Source of the DNA: Aureobasidium sp. EXF-3400
Taxonomy: Eukaryota > Ascomycota > Dothideomycetes > Dothideales > Saccotheciaceae
Direction of reading: 5' to 3'
DNA: 28,120 nucleotides
Assembly: GCA_024195585.1 (NCBI GenBank)
Contig: SWBL01000485.1
Coordinates: forward strand, 1 to 28,120
The notes below the pieces were generated by a model that saw only the letters and a program-made list of their open reading frames with translations, had not been told where the DNA came from and did no database searches. Below, piece by piece: positions 9,439 through 20,983 of this stretch (positions are counted from its first letter, which is position 1; each line of letters begins with the position of its first letter). A program made the position numbers and the translations under genes.

Positions 9439-11203
9439 ATGGCAACTCCACTCACGCCGACTGAAGCGTGGCTGCAAACTGGAGGGAGTACATTCCAGAC
9501 ACGCTCCAAGCACATTAAAAAGTTGGGGAAGACGGAAGACATTCTTGGTCCCACCATCAAAGGAAAACTCGAGCTGCACCAAGAACTCTCGGAGTTTGAG
9601 CGGGCGTATGTTGAAAGACCACTCCCAAGACCGCACAAGGATTACATCTTGAGCAAGACAAACCACGGTCATTTCACTGCAAATCAAACCGCAGAACTTG
9701 ATGGTATGTCTAGCTTTCAGTATTCCATCACGGCGTTTCTAACATCTGTCAGGTGCTAGTCAGAAGTCTCCGTGCATGATGATGAGAGCTTACACTCTGA
9801 CTGGCACAAAACATACAAATGGCTTCACGACTTCGAATTTGTATATTCCAAGGGCCTATTTCATGAAAAATCTGATACGGACTTCCATGACCGACATTCC
9901 GCTGCAGAGATTAAGACCTATGCTTGGTACCCACTTGCTTTGGCTCGATAGGGTCGAAGATACGTTTCTTTCATGGACGGTGTCATACGTCTTTGCGACT
10001 GTCCATCTATATCTACGCCACCTAAAGGGACAGGGAATCGGATGTCTTTCAGTGGTCAACCGCACCCGGGCCTCTCATCCGGAAAAGTGGCACGTTGAGC
10101 AAGTGGAAGTTCAGGAGTCTCAAGAGTCTCAAGTGAGAAGCCCTGCCAAATTTTACGCTGCCACTGATCTATGTGATTATACCAGAGTGTATGATGATCA
10201 TGAATGGAAGCCCAAAGCAGAGAAGCCTGGTCTTCATCCTCGGAAACTCACTCACGAGTACCTCACTCATGGTGTAGTCGAGTATCCCGAACATGACAGA
10301 CTGCAGCAAGCCACCTGGGGCGATCTTGTGGCTGCTGGAATATTTGAGCTCGTCCCTGAGTTGAAGGTCGGCTCTGATTCGAGAGCAGCAGGCCTTTACA
10401 CGGTCTTGCGCTATATCCGCACCACAAATTACGAAGTCATTCAGAAGACCACTGATCGTGAGCTTGAGATCGCGCAAGAGATCGCGTGGCTACATACGCG
10501 TTTGCGACCAGGCGAAGAAACAGACCACAGCAGACCAAATCTTTGGGTACTTCTCTATGCGCTTACCTTTCACAAGAGAGCAGCAGGCGACGAACTGCTT
10601 CAAAAGCTCATCTACGGACTTGGTTACACTCGTGAGTCCATCTGGGAAGTCATGGTATCCTAGTGACTAACTTTCAAACCTCCAGGACAAGATCTGGACG
10701 AGAATCTCTATGCAGATTTTGGAGTGTTCCCTTCCAACTTACCAGAGATGCAATCTCTATACTACCTCGCAACCGATGTCCAGACTGTGGTCGGTGGCCA
10801 GCTGCTGAACACTTTAGTGCTGACCAGTACTTACTCGAGATACCCACTTCCCGCCGAATTCCAGAGAGATGATGCCTACTTCGATGATCGATGCAACCCT
10901 AGATTGGTTGAACCTAGCAACATTGGCTACGAACGCGAGCGCAAGTGCGGTTTACCTTGTGACTGCAGTATCTGGACAAAGTCCAAAAAGCGCGAGTGGC
11001 CCGAGGAGGACGAGAAAGACAAGGGGGGCGAGGAACACGAGGAGGACGAGGAGATTGAGGCGATTGAAGAGGCGAACGAATCTCAGCCTGATGCCTTGGT
11101 AATCCACGTGGAAGATGAACGACAGATTCGAGACAGCCCCTACGCCGAAGAGCTCAACACGTCGCTGCTTACTTACAAGAGCGTAAGCATGACCACTTAC
11201 TAG
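9439..11203 (+). CDS. Hypothetical fungal protein, possibly disrupted
   Basis: Best model: exons 9439-9703, 9764-9926, 10034-10132, 10186-10631 and 10686-11203 (496 aa; all phases agree). I do not recognise the family. Readable blocks are HSDWHKTYKWLHDFEF and DRHSAAEIKTYAW in exon 2, VFQWSTAPGPLIRKSG in exon 3, KLTHEYLTHGVVEYPEHDRL and TTDRELEIAQEIAWLH in exon 4, and ATDVQTVVGGQLL in exon 5. The end is very acidic (EEHEEDEEIEAIEEANE), then ELNTSLLTYKS. No signal peptide or membrane segment is evident, so it is probably soluble. Oddities: intron 2 (9927-10033, 107 nt) is twice the usual length and, read in the upstream frame, looks like coding sequence with a single TAG at 9949-9951 followed by RRYVSFMDGVIRLCDC; a frame change is needed after that. 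The gene may therefore be a recent pseudogene rather than spliced there. The acceptor of intron 1 was chosen at 9763 rather than 9752, because only that keeps the protein-like frame. Confidence 0.6.
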
Positions 11204-13353
11204 ATTCTTCAGAGAGTAAAAAGATATGGATGGGCGACACTAGGGAATCGTATCTAGTAACTGAGAACAATTTTCATAATTTCCCTGTCTGCTGTCACCC
11301 ATAGATAGCTGCAGAAATGCACAATACTTTCGAGAAGTGGAACAGTATCCATAGAAAAGCGACAAATTTCTATGTTTCCTTGGACTCATCTCCAACCTCG
11401 AAGTTACTATGTCTTTTTATAGCGTTTACTCCGTAGGAGACGGGGATGGGAGATACAGAATTGTACCGTATTCCTATCCTTCTCCTTCTTCCACGGAAGT
11501 TAGATGCTATAGAAAGGCACAGTAATGTCCAGATGGTAGACAAGTCCAGAGAGAGCGGACATTTTTACCACTCTCAGTGGGTGCTTTTTGTTAACTAAAG
11601 CAACTGTGCATTTTTATAGCTGTCTATGTCACAAATCTTTGCGACGGGGAGGCAGTGTTGGTACTGAGAGGCGGCGTACTACCAGCTCTCTTGGATACAA
11701 CCCTAGTCTGGAATCAACTGTGCATTTTCATAGCTTAACTATTGCGTCGCGTCACGGCAGGAAGGGGCTTCGGACATGATAGACTTAACGAGCTCGGCGT
11801 TTACAGAACACTGTGCCTGGATAGCTCTCTGTGGCAGCATGCCTCATCCCAAACACTTGAGTATTTTTATAGCTCAAACTGTTACGTGTTGGGGAGGGTG
11901 AACAGTTGAGTGTCACTAGACACAGTCGAGACATGAAGATCTGAACTTACACGACTATATCGGGAAGTTTCGCAGTTGTTGTGAGGTTTCAAGCAAATAC
12001 CTTGCTCGTGTCGAGTCATGCTACTCATACATCAGAGCAGGGTCTATCCCCGTTTCCAAAATATCGCGATTTGGCATAGCGAACATATATTTTTGCGTAA
12101 CCATTGATGGCATGTACGAAACCGAATCTGCTTGTTCGAAGTTCAAGGCATACATATACCCGAATACGTGTCAATTTGATGCAGTGCAACAAATGCATAT
12201 TTCAGCTACAGATGGAGATCAGCTTCTCCACGCCCAATTGCGGAAAGGAGGCTCAATAAATTGCAAGGACGCTAGGAGTCTAGTGATCAACCTCTTGCCG
12301 GCAAATAACAGATTGATCATGAGGCAGTTGTTGTGATGCCTTTTCTTGTATCGGAGTAGCAGGCGCAAGAAAGCTGAACAAGAACGCTCTTTTGCCTACA
12401 GGTAGCTCGATGCTCAAGCCTTGCAGTGCCACCTCGGTTGGATGCGTCAAGACAAGTTATGTCGCCGGCGAAGAATGTGGGTCTTGTACCGGCATCCAGC
12501 CATGCGAAAAGCGATCAACGCGAAAAGTTCGTGTTCAGTTACGACGGTAGGGTTAAAACATGCCAAGCGGATTGCCGCGTTTGATGAGATCTTATTTCAT
12601 GGCTGCAGAGAACGTTACAGCTGAGGGGCCAGCCCAGGGATATAGCTATAGCTGTCACATCACAGAGCAGCGAAGGCTCTGAGATGTCGCATCGTCTGAT
12701 CAAGCAGGAAGGATGACGAGAGGAGCGGCGGATTCAGAAGTGCAGCGATTGCTCTCGTAAGCATCCATTCGGCGTTAAAGGACCGCCGCACGGCATTTTG
12801 AATCATCCGGTAGCCGTGCCCGTTACGAAGGAGGTGGGAGAGGATCAAGGAGCAATCGGCCAAGTAGCCCCTACTCAGCAAGCAATAACTACAATAATAA
12901 CTACCTGGAGCGTGTGTCCGCAGACGTCTATCTGACAAAGCAGAAAGTGTTCTCGGTCGTCAGGAGAAAAAAAAAAAGCTCGTTCACAAGCAACGAAGAT
13001 CATTCGTCGAGTGGAGCGCGATTCAGACAGATTTGTACAGCGAAAGTCGTCATTACATTTCTTTGGACTCTCGCGTTTCGAGACGTTCTGCCGCGTTGGA
13101 CGCATCCGCCGCTTTCCTTTCCGCTCACAACACTCATTGCCATCTTCCCAGCCTGACTCGACCTGGATAGACAACCTCCGACTCTTGTCGCCTCTATCGC
13201 TCGCTCGCTCACTCTGATATCGCATGCTTGTAGCCTTTCCGCAACGAGCCTGATCCTGGCTCCTGAGGCTCACCTGGACGCCTCGGCGCCCACCTTTCAT
13301 GGTCAACACCGGACAATAATCAACTACCTCGCCTCACCTATCTATACTTCACC
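11204..13353. other. 2.1-kb gene-poor stretch upstream of the flippase gene
   Basis: No open frame here has a recognisable domain; the longest are below 100 codons, apart from a 144-codon minus-strand frame (12875-13309) over the flippase leader that looks like a shadow of C/T-rich DNA. The left part (11400-11900) holds degenerate TTTTATAGC repeats, listed separately. A run of twelve A occurs at about 12967. The right part, 12950-13353, is the probable promoter and leader of the flippase gene, with C/T-rich runs such as cgctcgctcgctcactc. Confidence 0.45.
11411..11885 (+). repeat. Degenerate interspersed repeats with a TTTTATAGC core
   Basis: Four copies of a T-rich core are visible: near 11415 (tttttatagcg), 11601-11620 (caactgtgcatttttatagc), 11715-11734 (caactgtgcattttcatagc) and 11856-11874 (cttgagtatttttatagct). 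Two of these share 19 of 20 bases. Each core is followed 10-35 bases later by a G-rich word (gacgggga, gacggggagg, cggcaggaaggggc, ttggggaggg). Spacing is irregular (about 190, 114 and 141 bp). They look like units of an old tandem or interspersed array, not a gene. Confidence 0.5.
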
Positions 13354-16300
13354 ATGGCCATCCAGCCGTATCAGGAAGACAATGAGGCTTCCTCCGGTCC
13401 TCACGACACAGCCCCTGCGAAACGATTACGCTGGGCTACACAAAGGGTGACCGGCTCGCAAGGGGGCACAAAACGACAGTCCATCCTCAGACGCCTCTCG
13501 AATAAAAAACGCTCCACCGACGACTCGACCAAGCGAGAATCAAATGGGACCGACCTCGAATCTGTGCCCGAGGAGTCCGAGGCCTCGGCGGAACAAGCTG
13601 GAGCCGGTCGCCGTGTCTTCTTCAACATGCCATTGCCCGAGGATGCGCGCGACGAAGAAGGTCATCCCACTACGCAATTCGTGCGAAACAAGATTCGAAC
13701 CGCCAAATACACTCCCATCAGTTTCATCCCCAAGAACTTGTGGTTCCAATTCCACAACATCGCCAATATCTACTTTTTGTTCATCATCATTCTCTCGGTA
13801 CGCCATCTGCCACCGTGATTGCTCTTACCCTCAAACCCGTACTGACCTAGCCCTTTCAGATTTTCCCCATCTTTGGCGCCACTAATCCTGGACTGAGTGC
13901 TGTGCCGCTGATCGTCATCGTCTTTATTACAGCGGTCAAGGATGCGATCGAGGATTGGAGAAGAACTGTTCTTGACAATGAGCTCAACAATGCACCTGCT
14001 CACCGCCTTGTCGACTGGGAGAACGTCAACACAGCCGAAGACCAAATCTCGCTGTGGCGAAAGTTCAAGAAAGCAAACACTCGGGCCATTACGTATGTCT
14101 GGCGCCTCTGGAAGAACCGCAAGGAGTCCAAAGAAGAAAAAAGAAACTCTCAGAAAGATAGAGCATTGGATGCAGGCAGACCTTCTATCGACACCCGACG
14201 ACCATCCATGCACTCTCAGCGCATGTCTGCCATGTCCATGGCCACTGAAGAGCCTGGTGCTATGGAGATGACCCCGGTACATTCGCCAATGCCTGCTCCA
14301 GCTATGGAAGCAAACAAGGAGATGGATTTGGGTGACCACGTCGGCAAAACTCTTGAGAATGATGCCCTCAGACCAGGCGACGCGCGACAAGTTGTTGAAG
14401 TTGCAAAGGATCCTACCGATTCCAACGCGCCTATCCCGAAGCGGTTCTACGGCAACGTCATTAATCCCAGCAAGCCCACCGGAAAAGCGCGGTTCAAGAA
14501 AGATTGCTGGAAGAACGTCCAGGTCGGAGATTTTGTAAGGCTCTACAACGAAGAGTCTATTCCTGCAGATATCGTCGTCTTGTCGACCTCCGATCCTGAT
14601 GGCGCTTGTTACGTGGAAACCAAAAACTTGGATGGAGAGACCAACCTCAAGGTGCGCCAGGCTCTACATTGCAGTCAAAAGGTCAAAAGAGCTCGCGACT
14701 GTGAACGTGCCGAATTCACCTTGGAAAGCGAGCCGCCCCACGCCAATCTTTACTCTTACAGCGGAGCCGTTCGATGGAAGCAACACGGTAGCAAAAACTC
14801 CGAGGTCGACGCTGCTGAAATGGCTGAACCAGTCTCCATTAACAACATGTTGCTTAGAGGCTGTTCTATTCGCAACACCGAGTGGGTCTTGGGTATCGTC
14901 GTTTTCACCGGCGAGGAGACCAAGATCATGCTCAACTCTGGTATCACACCTACGAAGCGCGCACAAATCTCGAAGGATTTGAACTGGAACGTCATCTACA
15001 ACTTCATTATCCTGTTCTTCATGTGTCTCATCTCGGCGCTTGTCCAGGGTACTACCTGGGGTAAGGGCAACGAATCGCTTGACTTCTTCGAATTTGGCTC
15101 CTATGGCGGTACGCCAGGTCTCAATGGTTTCATCACATTCTGGGCTGCTATCATTCTCTTCCAAAACTTGGTCCCCATCTCTCTTTACATTACTCTGGAG
15201 ATCATCCGTACTGCTCAGGCTTTCTTCATCTACAGCGATACTTTCATGTACTACGCGCCTGTCGACTATCCCTGCACCCCAAAGTCATGGAACATTTCCG
15301 ATGATCTTGGTCAAATTGAATACATCTTCTCTGACAAGACTGGTACGCTAACTCAGAACGTTATGGAGTTCAAGAAAGTCACGATCAATGGCGTGCCTTA
15401 TGGAGAAGCATACACTGAAGCTCTGGCTGGAATGCAGAAACGACAAGGAATTGATACCGACGCTGAAGGAGCTAAAGCCCGCGAACAAATAGCTCGCGGT
15501 AAAGTCAAGATGCTCGAGGACTTACGCAAGCTGCACGACAACCCCTACCTTTTGGATGAAAACGTGACCTTTGTGGCGCCTGATTACGTTTCCGACTTGA
15601 CGGGAGCTTCTGGACCTCAGCAAAAAGCAGCCAACGAGTATTTCATGCTCGTGCTTGCGCTTTGTCATACCGTGATTACTGAGCGTACTCCTGGTGATCC
15701 ACCAAAACTGGAGTTCAAAGCGCAGTCACCTGATGAGGCTGCGCTCGTCGCAACAGCCAGAGATTGTGGCTTTACCGTCCTAGGTCGCTCAAATGATGGC
15801 ATCGTCGTTAATGTCCTTGGTGAAGAGCGTGAGTACACCGTACTCAACATCTTGGAGTTCAACTCATCCAGAAAACGCATGAGTGCCATTGTGCGTATGC
15901 CCAATGGAAAGATTGTCCTGTTCTGCAAGGGTGCCGACAGCATCATCTACTCCAGATTGAAGAAGGGTGAACAGCAGGAGTTGAGAAAGACCACGGCTGA
16001 CCATCTCGAAATGTTCGCTCGAGAGGGTCTACGTACTCTGTGTATTGCCCAGAGAGAACTTGACGAGGAAGAATACCAAACTTGGAACAAACAGCACGAT
16101 ATCGCCGCAGCAGCTATCCAGAACCGTGAGGAGAAGCTCGAGGAGGTTTCAGACGCCATCGAACGCGATCTTACGCTTCTAGGAGGAACCGCTATTGAGG
16201 ACAGACTCCAGGATGGTGTACCCGACGCAATCCAGCTCCTTGCCCAGGCAGGTATCAAGCTATGGGTTTTGACTGGTGACAAGGTTGAGACAGCCATCAA

Positions 16301-18222
16301 CATTGGATTTTCCTGTAACCTGCTGGGCAACGACATGGACCTTATTGTCTTGAACATTCAAGATGAAAACCTGGCCACTGCAGAAGCAGAGCTTGACAAG
16401 AATTTGGCCATCTTCGGAAGGACCGGATCTGACGAGGAACTTAAAGCTGCAAAGAAGAACCACGAACCACCAGCACCAACTCATGCTGTGGTCATTGATG
16501 GTGAGACGTTGAAGCTCATGCTGGACGATAAACTGAGGCAGAAGTTCCTGCTCTTGTGCAAGGAGTGCAAATCGGTACTCTGTTGTCGTGTCAGTCCCAG
16601 TCAGAAAGCTGCTGTTGTTGGCATGGTGAAAAACGGACTCGATGTCATGACTTTGGCTATCGGCGATGGTGCTAATGATGTCGCCATGATCCAGAAGGCT
16701 CACGTCGGTGTTGGTATCGCTGGTGAGGAAGGCAGACAAGCAGTCATGTCTTCTGACTATGCGATTGGTCAGTTCAGATTCCTCACAAGACTGGTGTTGG
16801 TCCATGGACGTTGGTCCTACCGCAGACTCGCAGAGACCATCGCAAACTTCTTCTACAAGGTATGTTGTTCGCTTCACTTTCCATATCGGTCATCACTAAC
16901 ATAACTCAAGAATATCATCTGGACCTTCGCTCTCTTCTGGTATCAAATCTTTGCCAACTTCGATTGTTCATACATCTTCGACTACTCGTACATTCTACTC
17001 TACAACCTGGCATTCACTTCTTTGCCGGTCATTCTAATGGGAATTTTGGACCAGGACGTCGACGACAAAGTGTCCCTTGCAGTTCCCCAGCTATATAGGC
17101 GTGGTATCGAGAGAAAGGAATGGACACAGATCAAGTTCTGGTATGTTTTGACGTAACACAAAGATCGATGCCTGAGCTAATCATACAAACAGGACGTATA
17201 TGGTTGATGGACTCTACCAGTCACTCGTTTGCTTTTTCCTTCCTTATCTGCTCTTCCGCCCAGCCAATTTCAACACTGAGTCCGGTCAGAACGTCAATGA
17301 CTACCAGCGCATTGGTGTCTACATTGCAAATTCCATTGTCGTTGTGGCCAACGTATATATATTGATGAACGCTTACCGCTGGGACTGGTTCTTCACCCTG
17401 ATCACAACGATCTCTATCCTGCTTATTTGGACCTGGACTGGTATCTACTCCTCGTTCACGGTCGGCTTCACCTTCTACAAGGCGGGTGCTGAAGCTTATG
17501 GATCGTTGAGCTTCTGGGCGCTGACGATGATGGTCATCATCATTGCTCTGCTTCCTCGTTTCGCCGCAAAGTCCTTCCAGAAGATCTTCATGCCTCGCGA
17601 CATTGACGTTATTCGTGAGCAGGTCAGGCAGGGCAAATTCGACTATCTCAAGAACGTAGACCCGGAGAGCTCGAACGGCGTTACCCCACCTCCTCCGGAG
17701 AAGGTGTCAGATTCTACCTCCAGTTCGGAGATAAGCAAGCCTTCAGGAGCGCAAAGACTTGCTCACAAGATGTCTCATAACAGGGATCCTACTGAAGACG
17801 AACGACCAATCTACCCGCCATCAATAGCAGCAACAGCAACCACTCGCAATGCCAGATCACACAACGGCAGTGATGGCACCGATTATACTGGACATCGATC
17901 TTCGATAGAGCGAACCTTCCCTGCATTTGGACAGGTGACTTCTCGTCCGTCCGAAGACTTTGGACATAGCCCGATAGATTTCTCTCGACCTCCGATCATC
18001 GCTGGAGGGTTCGAGTCACCCGCACCACGACCAAGTTACGATCGACCGAGACCTTCTTTCGATCGGTTGAGGGCTAGTATGGACTTTGAAAGAACTCGTC
18101 CATCTTTTGAATCCTCGCGGGATTTCACCAGTGCAGCATATTTATCGCGGGTGGAAAGCAGTCACACACCTGCGGGCACGCCTGCCGCCGTGGAGCGAAA
18201 AGACATTGGCTATGCCATTTAA
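13354..18222 (+). CDS. DNF1: P4-type ATPase, phospholipid flippase of the Dnf1/Dnf2 type
   Basis: Four exons: 13354-13797, 13860-16859, 16911-17140 and 17193-18222 (1567 aa; yeast Dnf1 is 1571). After a basic Ser-rich N-terminus comes the flippase N-motif (TQFVRNKIRTAKYTPISFIP) and TM1-2 (LWFQFHNIANIYFLFIIIL). The A domain carries DGET (D406), and TM4 the P4-specific PISL (from P587). The P domain has the phosphorylated Asp in FSDKTGTLTQN (D640), the N domain KAQSPDEAALV, and the hinge GDGANDVAMI (D1084). The last exon encodes TM segments and a long Ser/Pro/Arg-rich cytosolic tail with repeated RPSF/RPSYD units (DRPRPSFDRLR, RTRPSFESSR), which may be phosphorylated. Family members flip PC and PE to the cytosolic leaflet of plasma and endosomal membranes, normally with a Cdc50/Lem3 partner that is not in this window. 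A long insert (about 230-270 residues after TM2) is typical of fungal Dnf proteins. Assignment is firm; Dnf1 versus Dnf2 is not decided. Confidence 0.95.
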
Positions 18223-18674
18223 CAAAGAGTGTGTCGTAAGAGTTGTCTGTACAAAAGGCCAGGAGCGAGGGCGTTCTGTTTCGGGTTGTCTTGATTAATG
18301 TCTGTTTCACATGGCGTGCTTGGCCATGGTTTTTGATGATTTTGATTTTTGCATAGATTTGATTCAAGTTAGTTTAAGATTCCCTGCTGTCATTCTTCAG
18401 ACAAAGCGTTTGCCTTGACCTGTTGATAGGTTTTGAATATCATCGAGTTTGTCGTTTCTGTCTGACACTTGCTGTGGAATGGGTTTGCATGTCTTGGCGT
18501 GATGTGTTTTGGTGCGCAAACAGCCCACTCGGCGAGACAAGAGGCAACGTGACACAAGAACATGTCAATCAATTCTTTCACTTTCTCACCATTTCTAGCA
18601 GCTCAAAATCGCCGTAGATCATAAGAGGTGGATTCTGTCCCGATCTCATCAGCTCTGTACACAACCTCATCATC
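18223..18674. other. Intergenic between flippase and signal peptide peptidase genes
   Basis: 452 bases, T-rich after the flippase stop (ttttgatgattttgatttttgc), which suits its 3' UTR. The last 100 bases before 18675 form the leader of the next gene. No other feature seen. Confidence 0.5.
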
Positions 18675-20618
18675 ATGGCCACCAACGGCGGCGACAGCGG
18701 CCCTGGCCCGATTAGCGAACTGCTAGGGATGCTGGCCTACGCATTCGCTCAAGTGCAACCAATGCTTCCTCTCTACACTCATCTTGTTGTGTCGGCACTA
18801 TTCCCCATCGTCACAGGTGCTTACTCCTCACTCTCACGTCCTTCATCAGCAGCAAAGCCCATCAAGGATTCGAAGACCCAGCCCAAAGCCGATGAGCAAG
18901 ACGACCAAGACGATGATGAAGATAGCATCCAGAAAATGGAGGGACTGAGTCCCAGCGATGCGGTCATCTTCCCGCTTCTTGCAGGATGTACTCTGGGAGG
19001 CCTCTATCTACTCATCAAGTACATGGGCGCTTCGCTACTGAACAAGGTTCTACGTTGGTACTTCTCGGCAATGGCCATATTCAGTGTCGCGAAACTCATC
19101 AACGACGGTCTTGGTATGGCCGAGTCTTTCTGCTTTCCCCACTATTACACCGAAGGAGGAGTCTTGTGGAAAGTCAGCCAACCTGAAAGAAAGGCCATCC
19201 ACTCAGCCATCTGCACGAGACCCTCTCCTCTACCAGGAGTCCTCGGTCGCATCATTCTCCCTCAACGCGTTCTTCAAGGTTTCTGGACATTGCGCGGTCT
19301 TCTTAGACGCAAGTACCGTCTGCAGTTTCACCTGTCCAGCTTGGTCTCGTTCAAGGTCACACTTACTCTTCGTACAATCCTTTCGACTGTCCTCGCACTC
19401 GCAACCATCTTCTACTCGAACTTCATATCCGATGCATGGTGGCTCACCAATCTACAAGGATTTGCCTTCTCGTACAGCGCGCTTCAGCTCATGTCCCCTA
19501 CCACCTTTGGAACCGGTTCCCTCATTCTGAGTGCTTTGTTCTTCTACGACATCTACTTTGTTTTCTACACCCCTCTGATGGTCACTGTAGCCACCAAACT
19601 TGATGTGCCCATCAAGCTGCTCTTTCCCCGGCCTCTCGAAGACGGCCAGGTTGCTGCTGACAGGAAGCTGGCCATGCTTGGTTTGGGAGACATTGTAATT
19701 CCCGGCATGATGATCGGACTGGCTCTGAGATTTGATCTCTACATGTTTTATCTAAAGAGACAAACCAAGCGCTTGAACAACGCTGCTCTCGATTCCGACC
19801 ACAAGGACAAGAGCGCAAACAAGGCCGAGGACGATGTTCACAAGGAACCCTACCGCCCTGTTACCGGACATTGGGGCAACAAATTCTGGACCACTTCCTG
19901 GATCGGCCGCTCCTTGCTACCCAGGTACGACCCCACCAAGAAAGCAACCCGCAATCCCATTCCTACATTTTCGAAACCTTACTTTTATGCTTCGATTGTG
20001 GGCTACATCCTTGGAATGTGCGTCACGCTGGGAATCATGCACGTCTTCCAGCACGCCCAACCTGCACTCCTATATCTGGTCCCTGGTGTTCTGGGCAGCT
20101 TGTGGTCAACTGCACTGGTCAGAGGTGAACTCAAGCAAATGTGGCACTTTACAGAAGCAAGCGACGAAGAAGAGGAAGAGGGAGAGGATAAGAAGAAAGA
20201 GGAAACCAAGAAAGATGCAGAGGAAAAAGATGGAGTCAAGAAGGAGGCCGCTTCTTGGTGGGGCAAGAGTTTCTTCTCGGCTGAGAAGACAGAGCGTAAT
20301 GCAAAGAAACTCGAGAAGAAGATCGCGAAGAGTGTTGGCGGCGATGAAGCGGATGACAGCGAAGGCAAGAGCAGCGGCAGGAAGGTCAAGAAGGAGAAGG
20401 ACAACAAAGGCTTCTTCCATTTCTCCTTTACCCCCGCCGTTCCCAAGGGCTCATCGCTACCAAAGGACAGAAAGAAACGCTCATCTCTTGATGCAGACAG
20501 CGCTACCCTGATCAGCGGTTCACAGACGGTCGAGGGAGATGGACAGGGTCCCAAGTGGAGAGGTGCAGGCCCTCAAGAGACTGAAGTGGAGAGGTCCGGC
20601 AAGAGAAGACGCATCTGA
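18675..20618 (+). CDS. sppA: Signal peptide peptidase-like intramembrane aspartyl protease (presenilin/SPP family, Ypf1-like)
   Basis: Single exon, 647 aa (yeast Ypf1 is 587). All three family motifs are present: YD in ALFFYDIYFVFYTP (catalytic D292), GLGD in LGLGDIVIPGMMIG (catalytic D339), and PAL in AQPALLYLVPG (P463). Hydrophobic segments before and after them fit the nine-TM fold. The first cytosolic/lumenal loop is acidic (DEQDDQDDDEDSIQKMEG, about 73-92). The C-terminus beyond about 490 is a long Lys/Glu-rich tail with several KK pairs, ending in SGKRRRI; the dibasic character suits ER retention. SPP cleaves signal-peptide remnants and type II membrane proteins within the ER membrane; in Aspergillus SppA takes part in SREBP activation and hypoxia growth. 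The start is the ATG right after the leader, in good context. Firm assignment. Confidence 0.94.
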   Translation: MATNGGDSGPGPISELLGMLAYAFAQVQPMLPLYTHLVVSALFPIVTGAYSSLSRPSSAAKPIKDSKTQPKADEQDDQDDDEDSIQKMEGLSPSDAVIFPLLAGCTLGGLYLLIKYMGASLLNKVLRWYFSAMAIFSVAKLINDGLGMAESFCFPHYYTEGGVLWKVSQPERKAIHSAICTRPSPLPGVLGRIILPQRVLQGFWTLRGLLRRKYRLQFHLSSLVSFKVTLTLRTILSTVLALATIFYSNFISDAWWLTNLQGFAFSYSALQLMSPTTFGTGSLILSALFFYDIYFVFYTPLMVTVATKLDVPIKLLFPRPLEDGQVAADRKLAMLGLGDIVIPGMMIGLALRFDLYMFYLKRQTKRLNNAALDSDHKDKSANKAEDDVHKEPYRPVTGHWGNKFWTTSWIGRSLLPRYDPTKKATRNPIPTFSKPYFYASIVGYILGMCVTLGIMHVFQHAQPALLYLVPGVLGSLWSTALVRGELKQMWHFTEASDEEEEEGEDKKKEETKKDAEEKDGVKKEAASWWGKSFFSAEKTERNAKKLEKKIAKSVGGDEADDSEGKSSGRKVKKEKDNKGFFHFSFTPAVPKGSSLPKDRKKRSSLDADSATLISGSQTVEGDGQGPKWRGAGPQETEVERSGKRRRI

Positions 20619-20983
20619 TGATGCTCAGCAACTTGATATCGATTAGCAAAGTAGATACTACAGACAGTAGTCAGTCAAAATGAAAAATGGCATGACAGTT
20701 CATTACAAGACCTCTCGTTGTATCGAGAAGCTACAGTCCTAGTTAAGAAGGAGCGGAAAACCAGCTTACTTGAAGGAGTTAGTGTGTCTGATCGCTCCTT
20801 CCTTCTTGCAATCACTGCTCACTGCATTTGCAATTCACGATATCTGGCTGAGGTACACCGTTGTTATTTCTTGACAGACTTGGGACGTGCGAGTGAAGGG
20901 TAAAGATTCTTATTTATAGCATGATCTCATAGGTATCGTATCTTATCGTAGCACATGCATGCAGTTTCCAAGCATCGAACCAG
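20619..20983. other. Intergenic between convergent genes
   Basis: 365 bases between the stop codons of the SPP gene (plus) and the Mpv17-family gene (minus). It contains both 3' ends. A/T-rich words such as ttcttatttatagc occur near 20908. No gene or repeat seen. Confidence 0.5.

Noticed and set aside
12112..12624. Two plus-strand frames, one with LLPANNRLIMRQLL resembling the helix of a RhoGAP domain
   Set aside because: Only one short helix-like segment matches, no catalytic arginine loop or flanking domain is visible, and stops separate the frames.
14664..16877. Minus-strand open frames of 130-205 codons under the flippase gene
   Set aside because: The plus strand carries complete P4-ATPase motifs; the opposite frames are shadows.
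20003..20554. Ser/Leu-rich minus-strand frame of 183 codons
   Set aside because: It is the complement of the Lys/Glu-rich tail of the SPP-like protein.
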